A stretch of DNA of 64,000 nucleotides from CAYVTV01 sp964526475 (GTDB lineage Bacteria > Bacteroidota > Bacteroidia > Bacteroidales > GCA-2748055). The translations under genes and the position numbers were made by a program. The DNA lies in contig CAZGKF010000001.1 in NCBI GenBank assembly GCA_964526475.1, positions 1-64,000 on the forward strand, in the 5' to 3' direction. The notes under the pieces are model-generated. The model ran no database searches, was not told where the DNA came from, and worked only from the letters and a program-made list of their open reading frames with translations. Of this stretch, positions 1 through 8,846 are shown in pieces. Each line of letters opens with the position of its first letter. Positions within the stretch are counted from its first letter, which is position 1.

Positions 1-27
1 TTGAATTAGTTACAAACAAATAACGAC

Positions 28-384
28 ATGCAACACAATAAAATTACAGATAATCAGGGAGAATTTCAAAAATTTATTGATAGCGACAGCAAAGCAGGCA
101 TGTGCATGGAGGATACGATCAGGTTCTTTGACATACTGCGCATATTTGAACAGTTTGAATTTGTCAAGCAAAGCGGCATAAGGGTTACGATGGTTATGAG
201 TACCTTATTGATAATGTTGTTTTACCGCAGCAGAAACATCCACAGTTACTTTTCCAGACAACAAGGGAGACAACTGGAAAGGGATGGGAGTAAGAATCCA
301 TACTATGATTTGCTGGGTAATGAGCATATCAACTGGCCTTCCCTTCCATCCCGCCAAAGCTTTAAGCTAATGCAGATTTTATGA
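28..384 (+). pseudogene. Relic of an IS4-like transposase (N-terminal part)
   Basis: The reading frame codes for about 118 residues. They resemble the N-terminal region of Bacteroidetes IS4-type transposases: a stretch around residues 62-95 (FYRSRNIHSYF, then KNPYYDLLGNEHINW) matches the usual 'short Tyr/Asn-rich lead-in to the DDE domain' pattern. The frame stops before any DDE catalytic domain, and nothing downstream restores it, so it cannot be a working transposase. No inverted repeats are visible because the element starts at the window edge. The assignment rests on remembered family resemblance only. The alternative is an unrelated short hypothetical protein. Confidence 0.45.
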
Positions 385-461
385 TTCTTATAAAAAATAT
401 TACCGAAAAATTTAATTTTTTTGGCATTTTTTTTGAGTTATTCTATATATCAGGTTTTTAT

Positions 462-495
462 CCGGAAAATCAAAAAATCTTTTTTTTGATTCCGG
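462..495. repeat. AT-rich imperfect hairpin between the transposase relic and the next gene
   Basis: CCGGAA followed by an A-rich run is mirrored by a T-rich run and TTCCGG, giving a stem with a small bulge. It lies in the 170-bp gap before the gene at 555. It may end transcription coming from the relic or be part of the leader of the next gene. Nothing else is recognisable in that gap except a strong ribosome binding site at 541-547. Confidence 0.4.
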
Positions 496-540
496 GTTAT
501 TTATAGATAAAATAATAAAGACTGATATTAATTGAACCAG

Positions 541-547
541 AAGGAGG
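541..547 (+). promoter_or_regulatory. Strong Shine-Dalgarno site for the gene at 555
   Basis: AAGGAGG lies 7 bases ahead of the ATG at 555. Extended Shine-Dalgarno sequences are rare in Bacteroidetes, and most other genes in this window lack one. The site supports the chosen start and suggests unusually efficient initiation, or a leader of a different origin. Confidence 0.55.
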
Positions 548-554
548 AAGAAAA

Positions 555-3500
555 ATGAAAACTATCAGACTTGCCTGGAAAAAATATTTCACATTGCATA
601 AACTATGCATGTTATTCTTATTATTAATCACACCACACGCTATACATGCTCAATACTTTGGAAGGAATAAACCGGCATATCAGGTTTTTGAATATCAGGT
701 TTATCAAACACCAAATTTTGAGATTTATCATTACCTCGATAACGATTCAGTACTAAATTTACTGGCAGCCCGGAGCGAAGAGTGGTACCTGCATCATCAG
801 AAAATTTTTCGTGATACCATTAAGGAAAAAAATCCAATAATATTTTACGAAAATCATGCTGATTTCCAGCAAACCAATGCTGTTTCAGGATTAATGGGTG
901 AAGGTACAGGCGGAGTGACAGAAGCACTCAAAAACAGGGTTATTATGCCCATCACTCCATCTCTTGCCAAAACTGATCACGTGCTGGGACATGAACTTGT
1001 ACATGCATTTCAGTTTAACATACTCACAGGTGGAGATTCAATAAAACTCAGCAATATCCGCAACCTACCACTATGGATGGTGGAAGGGATGGCAGAATAT
1101 TTTTCCATTGGCAGCGTTGATCCTCATACTTCCATGTGGATGAGGGATGCCGTTTTAAGTAAGGATATCCCTACTCTTAAAGATATGACCAGGAGTAACA
1201 AATATTTTCCATACAGGTATGGTCACGCATTAATGGCAATGATCGGCAAAACATGGGGAGATACAGCTATTGTCCCACTTTTCCGCGAAACAGCTATAAG
1301 GGGCTATGATAAAGCTGTCAGGAATATACTTGGAACAGATGAGAAAAAGTTGTCTGAGCTTTGGAAAGCAACATTGATTGCTAACTATAGCCCACTTCTC
1401 ACTGACACAATTGATGAGCAGACAGGGAAAAAAATTATTTTCGATAAAAATGCCGGTGATATCAATATTTCTCCTTCCATTAGTCCGGATGGGAAATATG
1501 TTGTTTTCCTTTCAGAAAGAGATGTTTTCAGACTTGATCTGTTTCTTGCAGACGCACAAACGGGAAAGATCCTCAGAAGATTATCAAGCAGTATTAATCG
1601 TAACGAGGTAGATGCATTAAGCTTTATGGAATCCTCGGGAACATGGTCACCCGACAGCAGATTCTTTGCATTCGTAGTATTTTCTGAAGGCAAAAATAAA
1701 CTCGTGATCATGGATGTTAAGAGTCGCCGGAATGTGGAGGAATTTGAACTTCCAGGTATTCCTGCTTTTAATAATCCTTCATGGTCCCCCGATGGGAAAA
1801 ATATAGTTGTCTCCGGAATGAAAAAAGGAGTATCAGATCTGTTCTCTTATGAGGTATATTCAAAAAAACTAACACGACTGACAAACGACAGCTATGCCAA
1901 ACTTCAGCCATCCTGGTCTCCCGATGGAAAATATCTGGTTTACGCAACAGATAAACCAGTCGAAGGACAGGAAGTGAAATTTTCACATGATCATTATAAC
2001 ATCGCTGTAATGAATCCTTCTATCCCGGATTCCGAACAACTGTTTGAATTATTTACCGGTGCCAGGAATATGAATCCTCTTTTCTCTTCTGATGGGAATA
2101 GTATATTTTTTATTTCTGATCGTGATGGCTTCCGCAATTTATACAGGTATGAAATCGATAAAAACAAAATATGGCAGCAAACCAAATATATGCGTGGCAT
2201 AAGTGGGATTACGTTCCACTCCCCCGCTCTATCTCTCGCACGTGAAACCGGGGAAATTGTTTATTCTTATTACAGGGAAAGCAAATACCAGATCTTTAAT
2301 GCCAGACCTGAAGATTTTAAAGAGTTTGCCGTTGACCAAAATGATCTGGACATGACAGCAGCAACCCTGCCACCAATGATGCACAGAGCTGATAACACAG
2401 TAGACCAATCGCTTTACACAAATTACATCCCTGCCGATATCCCGGTAGATTCCTTTTTAGAAATTCCTTACCGGCCTAAGTTCAGACTTGATTATATTTC
2501 AAATACTTCTGCAGGCATATCTACAAGCAGGTATGGAACAGGAATGGCAGGAAGTGTAAGTGCTATTTTTGGAGATATGGTTGGTGATAATCAGATATTT
2601 ACAACTATCGCACTTAACGGAGAGATATATGATTTCGGAGGTCAGGTAGCATATTTAAATCAAAAAAGAAAATACAGATGGGGAGCTGTGGCATCACATA
2701 TACCCAACTATTATGGTTTTACAAGTTTTTCACCAGATACACTTACAGTAGGGGGAGAACCTTACCCTGTTAATAAAATTAGTCTTGATCTTATCCGCTT
2801 GTTTGAGGATAAAATGGAATTATTCGCATTTTACCCGCTTTCGCAAACACGAAGATTCGAAATTTCCGGTGCATTCGCTCACTATAGCTACAGATATGAA
2901 CTGCACAATACGTATTACGACATGCTGGGAAGACCTGTAGGAATGGATAGGGAAAAGCTGGATGCGCCTGAAGGATACAGCCTTGGAAATATTGATGCAG
3001 CATACGTTCTTGATAACAGCCAATTTGGAATTACAGGACCTATAGACGGTACAAGATACAGACTTCAGTTAAGTAAATATTTTGGTGTTGTAGGGCATTA
3101 CACTTCACTTATTGATTATAGAAAGTACTTTTATATCCGCCCATATACACTGGCTTTCAGATCTTATAATTATGGCAGATGGGGACAGGATGCGGAAAAC
3201 AGCCTTCTTTCTCCTGTGTATATTGGCTATCCCTGGCTTGTCAGGGGATATAACAGAAGTAATGCAAGCCTGATGAGCTATGAATCCTCGGAAACCGGGC
3301 TAAATAATCTTTTTGGGAGTAAGGTTATGGTGTCAAATATTGAATTCCGGATTCCCCTGACAGGTCCTGACAGAATTTCCATCATTAAATCACGAATGAT
3401 CCTAAGTGATTTTAATCTGTTTGCTGATGGAGGTTTAGCCTGGAACAGCAATGACAAACTTGGATTTGACTGGTTAAATCCAGAGCCGGGAGAGAGAGTA

Positions 3501-3641
3501 CCTGTTTTTAGTTATGGGGCATCTGTGAGGATTAACTTATTCGGATATGCTGTAATTGAACCTTTTTACGCTGTTCCGGTTGGGAAAGGCATAGGTATTA
3601 AGGACGGATCCTTTGGTATCAGCTTTTTCCCCGGATGGTAA
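555..3641 (+). CDS. Exported metallopeptidase-like / TolB beta-propeller / outer-membrane barrel protein
   Basis: A 1028-residue exported protein. Residues 1-32 form a signal peptide ending near HAQ. An N-terminal gluzincin-like domain carries HELVH at 146-150, and WMVEG supplies a candidate third zinc ligand at Glu177. Residues about 285-560 hold repeated PD40/TolB-type propeller motifs of the form 'SPDGKY', 'WSPDSR', 'WSPDGK'. The last 350 or so residues are rich in alternating aromatic/polar strands and end in a Phe-containing beta strand, like Omp85/BamA-type surface-antigen barrels. I infer an outer-membrane protein with a periplasmic peptidase-like and propeller portion. The substrate is unknown. 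It stands alone, preceded by a strong ribosome binding site. The domain order is clear; enzymatic activity is not proven. Confidence 0.75.
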   Translation: MKTIRLAWKKYFTLHKLCMLFLLLITPHAIHAQYFGRNKPAYQVFEYQVYQTPNFEIYHYLDNDSVLNLLAARSEEWYLHHQKIFRDTIKEKNPIIFYENHADFQQTNAVSGLMGEGTGGVTEALKNRVIMPITPSLAKTDHVLGHELVHAFQFNILTGGDSIKLSNIRNLPLWMVEGMAEYFSIGSVDPHTSMWMRDAVLSKDIPTLKDMTRSNKYFPYRYGHALMAMIGKTWGDTAIVPLFRETAIRGYDKAVRNILGTDEKKLSELWKATLIANYSPLLTDTIDEQTGKKIIFDKNAGDINISPSISPDGKYVVFLSERDVFRLDLFLADAQTGKILRRLSSSINRNEVDALSFMESSGTWSPDSRFFAFVVFSEGKNKLVIMDVKSRRNVEEFELPGIPAFNNPSWSPDGKNIVVSGMKKGVSDLFSYEVYSKKLTRLTNDSYAKLQPSWSPDGKYLVYATDKPVEGQEVKFSHDHYNIAVMNPSIPDSEQLFELFTGARNMNPLFSSDGNSIFFISDRDGFRNLYRYEIDKNKIWQQTKYMRGISGITFHSPALSLARETGEIVYSYYRESKYQIFNARPEDFKEFAVDQNDLDMTAATLPPMMHRADNTVDQSLYTNYIPADIPVDSFLEIPYRPKFRLDYISNTSAGISTSRYGTGMAGSVSAIFGDMVGDNQIFTTIALNGEIYDFGGQVAYLNQKRKYRWGAVASHIPNYYGFTSFSPDTLTVGGEPYPVNKISLDLIRLFEDKMELFAFYPLSQTRRFEISGAFAHYSYRYELHNTYYDMLGRPVGMDREKLDAPEGYSLGNIDAAYVLDNSQFGITGPIDGTRYRLQLSKYFGVVGHYTSLIDYRKYFYIRPYTLAFRSYNYGRWGQDAENSLLSPVYIGYPWLVRGYNRSNASLMSYESSETGLNNLFGSKVMVSNIEFRIPLTGPDRISIIKSRMILSDFNLFADGGLAWNSNDKLGFDWLNPEPGERVPVFSYGASVRINLFGYAVIEPFYAVPVGKGIGIKDGSFGISFFPGW

Positions 3642-3711
3642 AATTATTTTACTTTTTTATTTCATTGGTGTCCTGTTGAAATTTTTATAATTGTCTAAAC
3701 ACCTTGATTTT

Positions 3712-3744
3712 TTTGTGTTTACAAATATTTCGCCCCTATATTTG
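3712..3744 (+). promoter_or_regulatory. Candidate Bacteroidetes-type promoter with no clear gene
   Basis: TTTG at 3712-3715 and TATATTTG at 3737-3744 match the -33 and -7 elements, but with a 21-bp spacer instead of the usual 19. A perfect 12-bp palindrome (TGTCATATGACA, 3745-3756) sits exactly where transcription would begin, like an operator. This lies in the 313-bp gap 3642-3954, whose only possible gene is a 25-codon frame. Confidence 0.4.
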
Positions 3745-3750
3745 TGTCAT

Positions 3751-3828
3751 ATGACATTATCTAAAGGGGACTTTAGTAAATTGCTCATTATTAGGCACTC
3801 CCCCTTTTTAGGGACGGGGGGGGGGTAA
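3751..3828 (+). other. Possible 25-codon small frame with a ten-G run; likely repeat debris
   Basis: An ATG at 3751, inside the palindrome, opens a 25-codon frame that ends just after a run of ten G residues (3816-3825). A C-rich tract at 3800-3804 could pair with the G run. The composition resembles low-complexity intergenic repeats of Bacteroidetes more than a conserved protein. The rest of the gap, 3829-3954, holds nothing I recognise. Confidence 0.2.
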
Positions 3829-3954
3829 ACAATTGTGAACAGAATTTTTTACTTTTCAGAGTGGACTCCTGATTTATTTTTTATAAGTCAAAATTACCCT
3901 GTGTTTTGATATTTTTAAAATCAAATAATAAAAATGTTGCTTCCTGAAAATCTA

Positions 3955-5640
3955 TTACCAGAAATAAACATAAAACAAGATTATAAATGAAATAATTATA
4001 GCAGAATTAATTAAATCCCAATGATTATAACTTGCTCTGGTAATCGCTTTCTGTTCGGGACTTGCCGACCCAAAATACAAGCCACTAATTTTATCCGGAT
4101 TCATTTTTTCAGTAAAGGCACTTACTACAACCATTACCAAAATAATGATAAAGAAAATTGCAATTTCATAATGCAACCAGTTGGGTGATACAATAAGGTC
4201 GTAAAAAAATCCGTCTCCGGTTGTAGTCCCGTAATAAACTTTCATCCCCAGTCTCAGCATTCCGAGAATAAAACCAAAAACCAATCCTGTAAATCCTGCA
4301 GCAGGAGTTGTGCGCTTTGAAACCACTCCCAGCAGAAATACTGCAGCAATACCAGGTGCCAGTAATGACTGTACATCCTGAAGGTATGCATAAAGCACCT
4401 GCCCCAGTCCTTTCATCACCGGTATCCAGAGGACTCCCAGAATTACAATAACAACAGTTGCCATTCTGCCAACCATCACATAATGTTTTTCCGTTGCATT
4501 AGGTTTATATTTTTTATAGAAATCAACTGTAAACAACATGGAAGATGAATTGAACAAGGATGCAAGTGAACTCATCAGAGCAGCAAGTATACCTCCTACC
4601 ACAATCCCTGTAAAACCTTTGGGAAGTAACACCTTTACCAGTGTAGAAAATGCGGCATCATTGCTGGCAAGGTCTAATAGTGGTTTTTGCGTTTCCGGAT
4701 CAATTTTTTGTGTCATTGCAAATGCAATCATACCTGGTATAAGGAAAATAAAAACCGGTGTTAGTTTCAGGTAAGCGCCAAAAATCGTACCTCTTCTTGC
4801 CTGCTTCTGGTTCTTTCCTGACAAAACTCTCTGCACAATGAACTGATCGGTACACCAGTACCAGAATCCAATTATTGCCGATCCCAGAAGTACACCTGTC
4901 CAGGGAAATTCTGCATCACGTGATGATCTGATGAGGTCAGTCATATTATCACCATAATCATTAGCAGGTATTGAACGGCATATTTCCATCATTTCTGCCC
5001 ATCCGCCCAATTTTATTAATCCGATTATCAATATTGCAATGGAGCCAAACAAGAGTATAGGAGTTTGTAAGACAGAAGTATAAAGAACCGCTTTCATACC
5101 TCCGAAAGTTGTATATAATCCTGTTAGAAGAACCAGACCTACAGCACTTATCCAGAAAAAGTCAATCTCAGTACCTCCAAAACGAATAGCATCAATACCG
5201 AAAACATCTTTAAAGACAATACCTCCTGCATAAACAGTAACAGCAACTTTAGTAAGCACATAGCTTACCAGCGATATGATGGATAGAAAAGAACGGGAAT
5301 GAGCATTATACCTTCTCTCAAGGAACTCGGGCATGGTAAAGACACCGCTTCTGGCATAAAAGGGTACGAATAACCATCCAAGTACAAGTATCAGCCATCC
5401 GTGCATTTCCCAGTGCGCCATTGCCATCCCGCTTTCAGCACCAGCACCCGCCAGACCAACCAAATGCTCCGATCCAATATTCGATGCAAATATGGATGCT
5501 CCGATGGCAAGCCATGTAGCATCACGGCCCGCCAAAAAATAATCCGTGGTATCCTTGTCTTTTTTCTTTAATACCCAAAAAATTATTCCGATTAATCCGA
5601 GACAAAAAGCTCCAAGGATTATCCAGTCGAGTGTTGCCAT
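3955..5640 (-). CDS. Sodium/solute symporter (SSS family)
   Basis: A 561-residue inner-membrane protein of the solute:sodium symporter family (SGLT/PutP-like). About 13-14 hydrophobic helices are visible. Family features include the N-terminal segment YFLAGRDATWLAIGASIFA with 'SNIGSEHLVGLAGAG' after it, the central 'YTTFGGMKAVLYTSVLQT' helix, and 'GILAALMSSLASLFNSSS' around residues 350-370, the region that lines the Na+ site. Length is normal for the SGLT subgroup. The sugar isomerase-like gene at 5793 lies 152 bp upstream on the same strand, so the substrate may be a sugar or sugar derivative. The exact substrate cannot be read from the sequence. Confidence 0.88.
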   Translation of the reverse strand: MATLDWIILGAFCLGLIGIIFWVLKKKDKDTTDYFLAGRDATWLAIGASIFASNIGSEHLVGLAGAGAESGMAMAHWEMHGWLILVLGWLFVPFYARSGVFTMPEFLERRYNAHSRSFLSIISLVSYVLTKVAVTVYAGGIVFKDVFGIDAIRFGGTEIDFFWISAVGLVLLTGLYTTFGGMKAVLYTSVLQTPILLFGSIAILIIGLIKLGGWAEMMEICRSIPANDYGDNMTDLIRSSRDAEFPWTGVLLGSAIIGFWYWCTDQFIVQRVLSGKNQKQARRGTIFGAYLKLTPVFIFLIPGMIAFAMTQKIDPETQKPLLDLASNDAAFSTLVKVLLPKGFTGIVVGGILAALMSSLASLFNSSSMLFTVDFYKKYKPNATEKHYVMVGRMATVVIVILGVLWIPVMKGLGQVLYAYLQDVQSLLAPGIAAVFLLGVVSKRTTPAAGFTGLVFGFILGMLRLGMKVYYGTTTGDGFFYDLIVSPNWLHYEIAIFFIIILVMVVVSAFTEKMNPDKISGLYFGSASPEQKAITRASYNHWDLINSAIIISFIILFYVYFW

Positions 5641-5792
5641 AGTTTAAGTTATTTTAGAGATGAATACTATTTTCAAAGTCTTTATCAGAAGTTAAATAAA
5701 GTTTTATTACCTTATAAAATGATAGGTTTCTACTTAAAAATATATTTTGTCTTTTACGATGCAATGAAGTTAAAAAACAAGAATACCAGCTC

Positions 5793-6656
5793 TTATTCCT
5801 GTAAAAGCCAATGAGCTACCCTGTTAAAATAGGCAATACTCTCAGCTATCTCCGGCACTGAGTTTTCCCAGTTATATTCATACTCAATAGAAAAAACACC
5901 TTTAAAACCCTGCCGTTTTAATTCATGCATTATTCCCGCAACATTGCATACACCGGTTCCCCATGGAACATCATGAGCCTTCCTCACTCCAAATTCATTA
6001 AGGTCTTTGAAGTGAAATGCAATAATTCTGCCTTCAAGCATTTTAACTGCCTCTAATGGATCTACACCACTTCTGGCCCAATGCCCTATATCTGCAGAAA
6101 CTCCCAAATTATTGGATCTTGCAGCTAATACTGAAACAGCAATTTCAGGATGCCAGTAACGTGAGGGTTTTGGATGATTATGAATAGCCAGCTTAATTTT
6201 ATACTGTTCGCAAAGATCTTCAAGAAGGTCAATATGCTGGGCCAATGGTTCCACAACAATTGTTTCTATTCCCATAGCTTTTGCAAACTCAAAGATCTGT
6301 ATCCATTCTTCCTTGCTGTTACCTCTTACAACACCATAATTAACAGGAGTAATGCCCTTTTTTTGAAGCATAGCCTTAACTTTATTTCGGGTTTGCTCAT
6401 CCATGGTAAAATGCGTCTGCCCTTCCATCCCCCCGCCAATTTTCTGACTTGGATACAACTCAACATATCGTAAGCCAAGAGCATTCATTTTGTCAAGTGT
6501 TTCTTCAAGGGTGAAAAATCTGAATGTATATGCCTGCGCGGCAAGTTTCCATTCCAGTTTATCGAGTGCTGACTGGTCATAGCTTTTTTGTGCTTGTGCC
6601 GATATGGTCAAAAAACACGCTAAAAGAATTGCGGTTAAAAAGAAATTTAATTTCAT
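5793..6656 (-). CDS. Exported sugar phosphate isomerase/epimerase-like TIM-barrel protein
   Basis: A 287-residue protein with a clear signal peptide (first 22 residues, ending SAQAQ) and a xylose-isomerase-like TIM barrel. Visible metal-site motifs are IETIVVEPLAQ, 'KLAIHNHPKPSRYWHPE', 'NNLGVSADIGHWARSG', 'IIAFHFKDLNEFG' and a C-terminal 'GVFSIEYEYNW', which supply the Glu/His/Asp ligands usual in the family. Export distinguishes it from cytosolic xylose isomerase; secreted homologues are common in Bacteroidetes carbohydrate loci. It is transcribed toward a symporter and away from a second one at 6801, so the three probably serve uptake and conversion of one substrate class. The actual reaction is unknown. 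Confidence 0.8.
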   Translation of the reverse strand: MKLNFFLTAILLACFLTISAQAQKSYDQSALDKLEWKLAAQAYTFRFFTLEETLDKMNALGLRYVELYPSQKIGGGMEGQTHFTMDEQTRNKVKAMLQKKGITPVNYGVVRGNSKEEWIQIFEFAKAMGIETIVVEPLAQHIDLLEDLCEQYKIKLAIHNHPKPSRYWHPEIAVSVLAARSNNLGVSADIGHWARSGVDPLEAVKMLEGRIIAFHFKDLNEFGVRKAHDVPWGTGVCNVAGIMHELKRQGFKGVFSIEYEYNWENSVPEIAESIAYFNRVAHWLLQE

Positions 6657-6800
6657 AACTTCAGTTTTTTAAATTAAAATGATAAATATATGCAATAATA
6701 GTAAATTCAATATTTTTTTAGCATTGTAAATTAAAATTTGTTTTTTATTTTCGACAATATTTTTCTTAAAGTAGAAAGCTAAACATTAAAAAAGCAAAAA

Positions 6801-8492
6801 ATGAATATTCTAAGTGTTGCTAATAACTTTAATCTCACATGGATTGATTATTCCATCATTTTAATTTATTTCGGTTTTGTGCTGGGCATAGGCTGGGCTT
6901 TGAAGAAATACATGAAGGATGCAACAGCTTTTCTGGAGGCGGGAAGGTCACTTCCTGCATGGGTTACCGGACTTGCTTTTATTTCGGCAAATCTGGGTGC
7001 ACTTGAAGTAATAGGGATGGCTGCCTCCGGAGCTAAATATGGTCTGGCTACAGTGCATTTTTACTGGATAGGAGCCATACCCGCCATGATTTTTCTGGCT
7101 ATTTTCATGATGCCGTTTTATTACGGTTCAAAAGCACGATCAGTGCCTGAATATCTTAAATTAAGGTTCGACGAAAAAACAAGAGGGTTTAATGCTTTTT
7201 CCTTTGCCATTATGACCATTTTCGCTTCCGGGATATCCATGTATGCTCTTGCTTTACTCATGGAGACACTGCTTGGGTGGAATTTTCATATGAGCCTGAT
7301 TATTTCGGCAACAATTGTTTTAGTTTATACCTATCTGGGCGGACTAAGCTCAGCCATTTACAATGAGGTACTGCAATTCTTTCTTATTGTAATTGGCTTC
7401 CTTCCTCTTGTTATAATTGGGTTGATTAAAGTTGGAGGATGGGATGGTCTTGTTAGTAATATAAAACCCGAAATGGCTCATTCCTGGAAATATATAACCC
7501 CTGAACATGAAATGGGTGGATGGATAGGTATTTTCTTTGGTCTGGGTTTTGTTTTATCATTCGGATACTGGTGTACCAACTTTCTTGTTGTTCAACGAGC
7601 TATGGCTGCCGGTTCAATGAGTGCTGCCCGCAAAACACCTTTAATTGGAGCTATTCCAAAGATGTTCATCCCCTTCCTTGTAATAATTCCGGGTATGATT
7701 GCTATCGCTCTGATAAATATGGGAGATGAGGCTTTTGAATTACCTCTTAAAGGAACAGGCTATGATTACGACCTTGTAATTCCAATGCTGCTTAAACGCT
7801 TCCTGCCTACAGGAGTTCTGGGACTTGGGCTTACAGCACTAATGGCATCATTCATGAGTGGGATGGCAGGAAATGTTACTGCTTTCAATACTGTCTTCAC
7901 TTATGATATTTACCAGAGTTACCTCGTGCCTGGGAAATCCGATAAACACTATCTCCGTGTAGGACAACTTACCACAATTTTCGGTGTCACGGTTAGTATA
8001 CTCACAGCTTATGTAGCTGCAATGTTCAATAATGTGATGGACTTTTTACAGTTGATTTTTGCCTTTATAAATGCTCCCTTATTTGCTGCATTTCTATTAG
8101 GGATGTTTACAAGGCGTACAACTGGTCATGGAGCTTTCTGGGGACTTATTTCAGGAACCATTTCAGCAGCCATCACTCATGGCTTAACACAACCTTTTGG
8201 TGCAGAGTCACTTGTAAAGGGAGGCTGGTCGGGCACTGTTCTGAAAGTTTTTCCAAGTGAAATGGCACAGAACTTCTGGATTGCTATTATCGCCTTCAGC
8301 ACAGCACTTATTATGACCATCGTTATCTCAATGCTTACAAAGCGGAATAAATCTGATGAAGAACTCAAAGGTCTGGTTTATCAACTTACACCAAAGGTAA
8401 TTGATGATAGTAAATACTGGCACCAGAAACCTGTTGTCTGGGCAGTCGGCGTTGGCCTCATTGCCTTGATCCTTAGTATTATTTATTGGTAA
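6801..8492 (+). CDS. Sodium/solute symporter (SSS family), second copy type
   Basis: A 563-residue multi-helix membrane protein of the SSS family, only distantly similar to the symporter at 3955. Motifs include 'FLEAGRSLPAWVTGLAFIS', 'NLGALEVIGMAASGAKYG', 'YTYLGGLSSAIYNEVLQFF', and 'LTALMASFMSGMAGNVTAFN' at the Na+-binding helix. About 14 hydrophobic segments are present and the length is typical. It is divergent from the isomerase-like gene across a 144-bp intergenic region, and 21 bp ahead of a 69-residue membrane protein that is probably co-transcribed. A galactose/glucose-like or related solute is plausible but not demonstrable. Confidence 0.88.
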   Translation: MNILSVANNFNLTWIDYSIILIYFGFVLGIGWALKKYMKDATAFLEAGRSLPAWVTGLAFISANLGALEVIGMAASGAKYGLATVHFYWIGAIPAMIFLAIFMMPFYYGSKARSVPEYLKLRFDEKTRGFNAFSFAIMTIFASGISMYALALLMETLLGWNFHMSLIISATIVLVYTYLGGLSSAIYNEVLQFFLIVIGFLPLVIIGLIKVGGWDGLVSNIKPEMAHSWKYITPEHEMGGWIGIFFGLGFVLSFGYWCTNFLVVQRAMAAGSMSAARKTPLIGAIPKMFIPFLVIIPGMIAIALINMGDEAFELPLKGTGYDYDLVIPMLLKRFLPTGVLGLGLTALMASFMSGMAGNVTAFNTVFTYDIYQSYLVPGKSDKHYLRVGQLTTIFGVTVSILTAYVAAMFNNVMDFLQLIFAFINAPLFAAFLLGMFTRRTTGHGAFWGLISGTISAAITHGLTQPFGAESLVKGGWSGTVLKVFPSEMAQNFWIAIIAFSTALIMTIVISMLTKRNKSDEELKGLVYQLTPKVIDDSKYWHQKPVVWAVGVGLIALILSIIYW

Positions 8493-8513
8493 AAAAATCT
8501 AAATTTAAATAAA

Positions 8514-8723
8514 ATGGGACTTGATATTAAAATACCTATCGGTGCTATGTTCACAGTTTTCGGGATATTATTAACAATTTATGGTCTGACAACCCTCGAT
8601 AATACCATGTACATTATATCTCTGAATCATAATATCAATTTATGGTCAGGCTTATTTATGCTTGCATTCGGTTTGTTCATGTTGCTTACTTCAACTCTGA
8701 TAAAAAAGAAGAAGGATAAATAA
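8514..8723 (+). CDS. Small two-helix membrane protein linked to the symporter
   Basis: A 69-residue protein with two hydrophobic helices (residues about 8-26 and 44-62) and a Lys-rich C-terminus (KKKKDK), which predicts both ends in the cytoplasm. It starts 21 bp after the symporter stop. I recognise no named family with certainty. Small accessory membrane proteins encoded next to SSS symporters are known in other bacteria, so a subunit or stabiliser role is a reasonable inference. A regular coding frame, the helices and the tight spacing make it a real gene rather than a shadow. Confidence 0.65.
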   Translation: MGLDIKIPIGAMFTVFGILLTIYGLTTLDNTMYIISLNHNINLWSGLFMLAFGLFMLLTSTLIKKKKDK

Positions 8724-8846
8724 TTCTATAACCTCCCGGAAGAATGGGAAAATAATGAACCAGTATTCATTTTTGATAATGAATACCTTGTGATTCTTTG
8801 TGATGTAGTATTTTCGTGTGATTTTTGATATTAACCGGCTTCTGTC

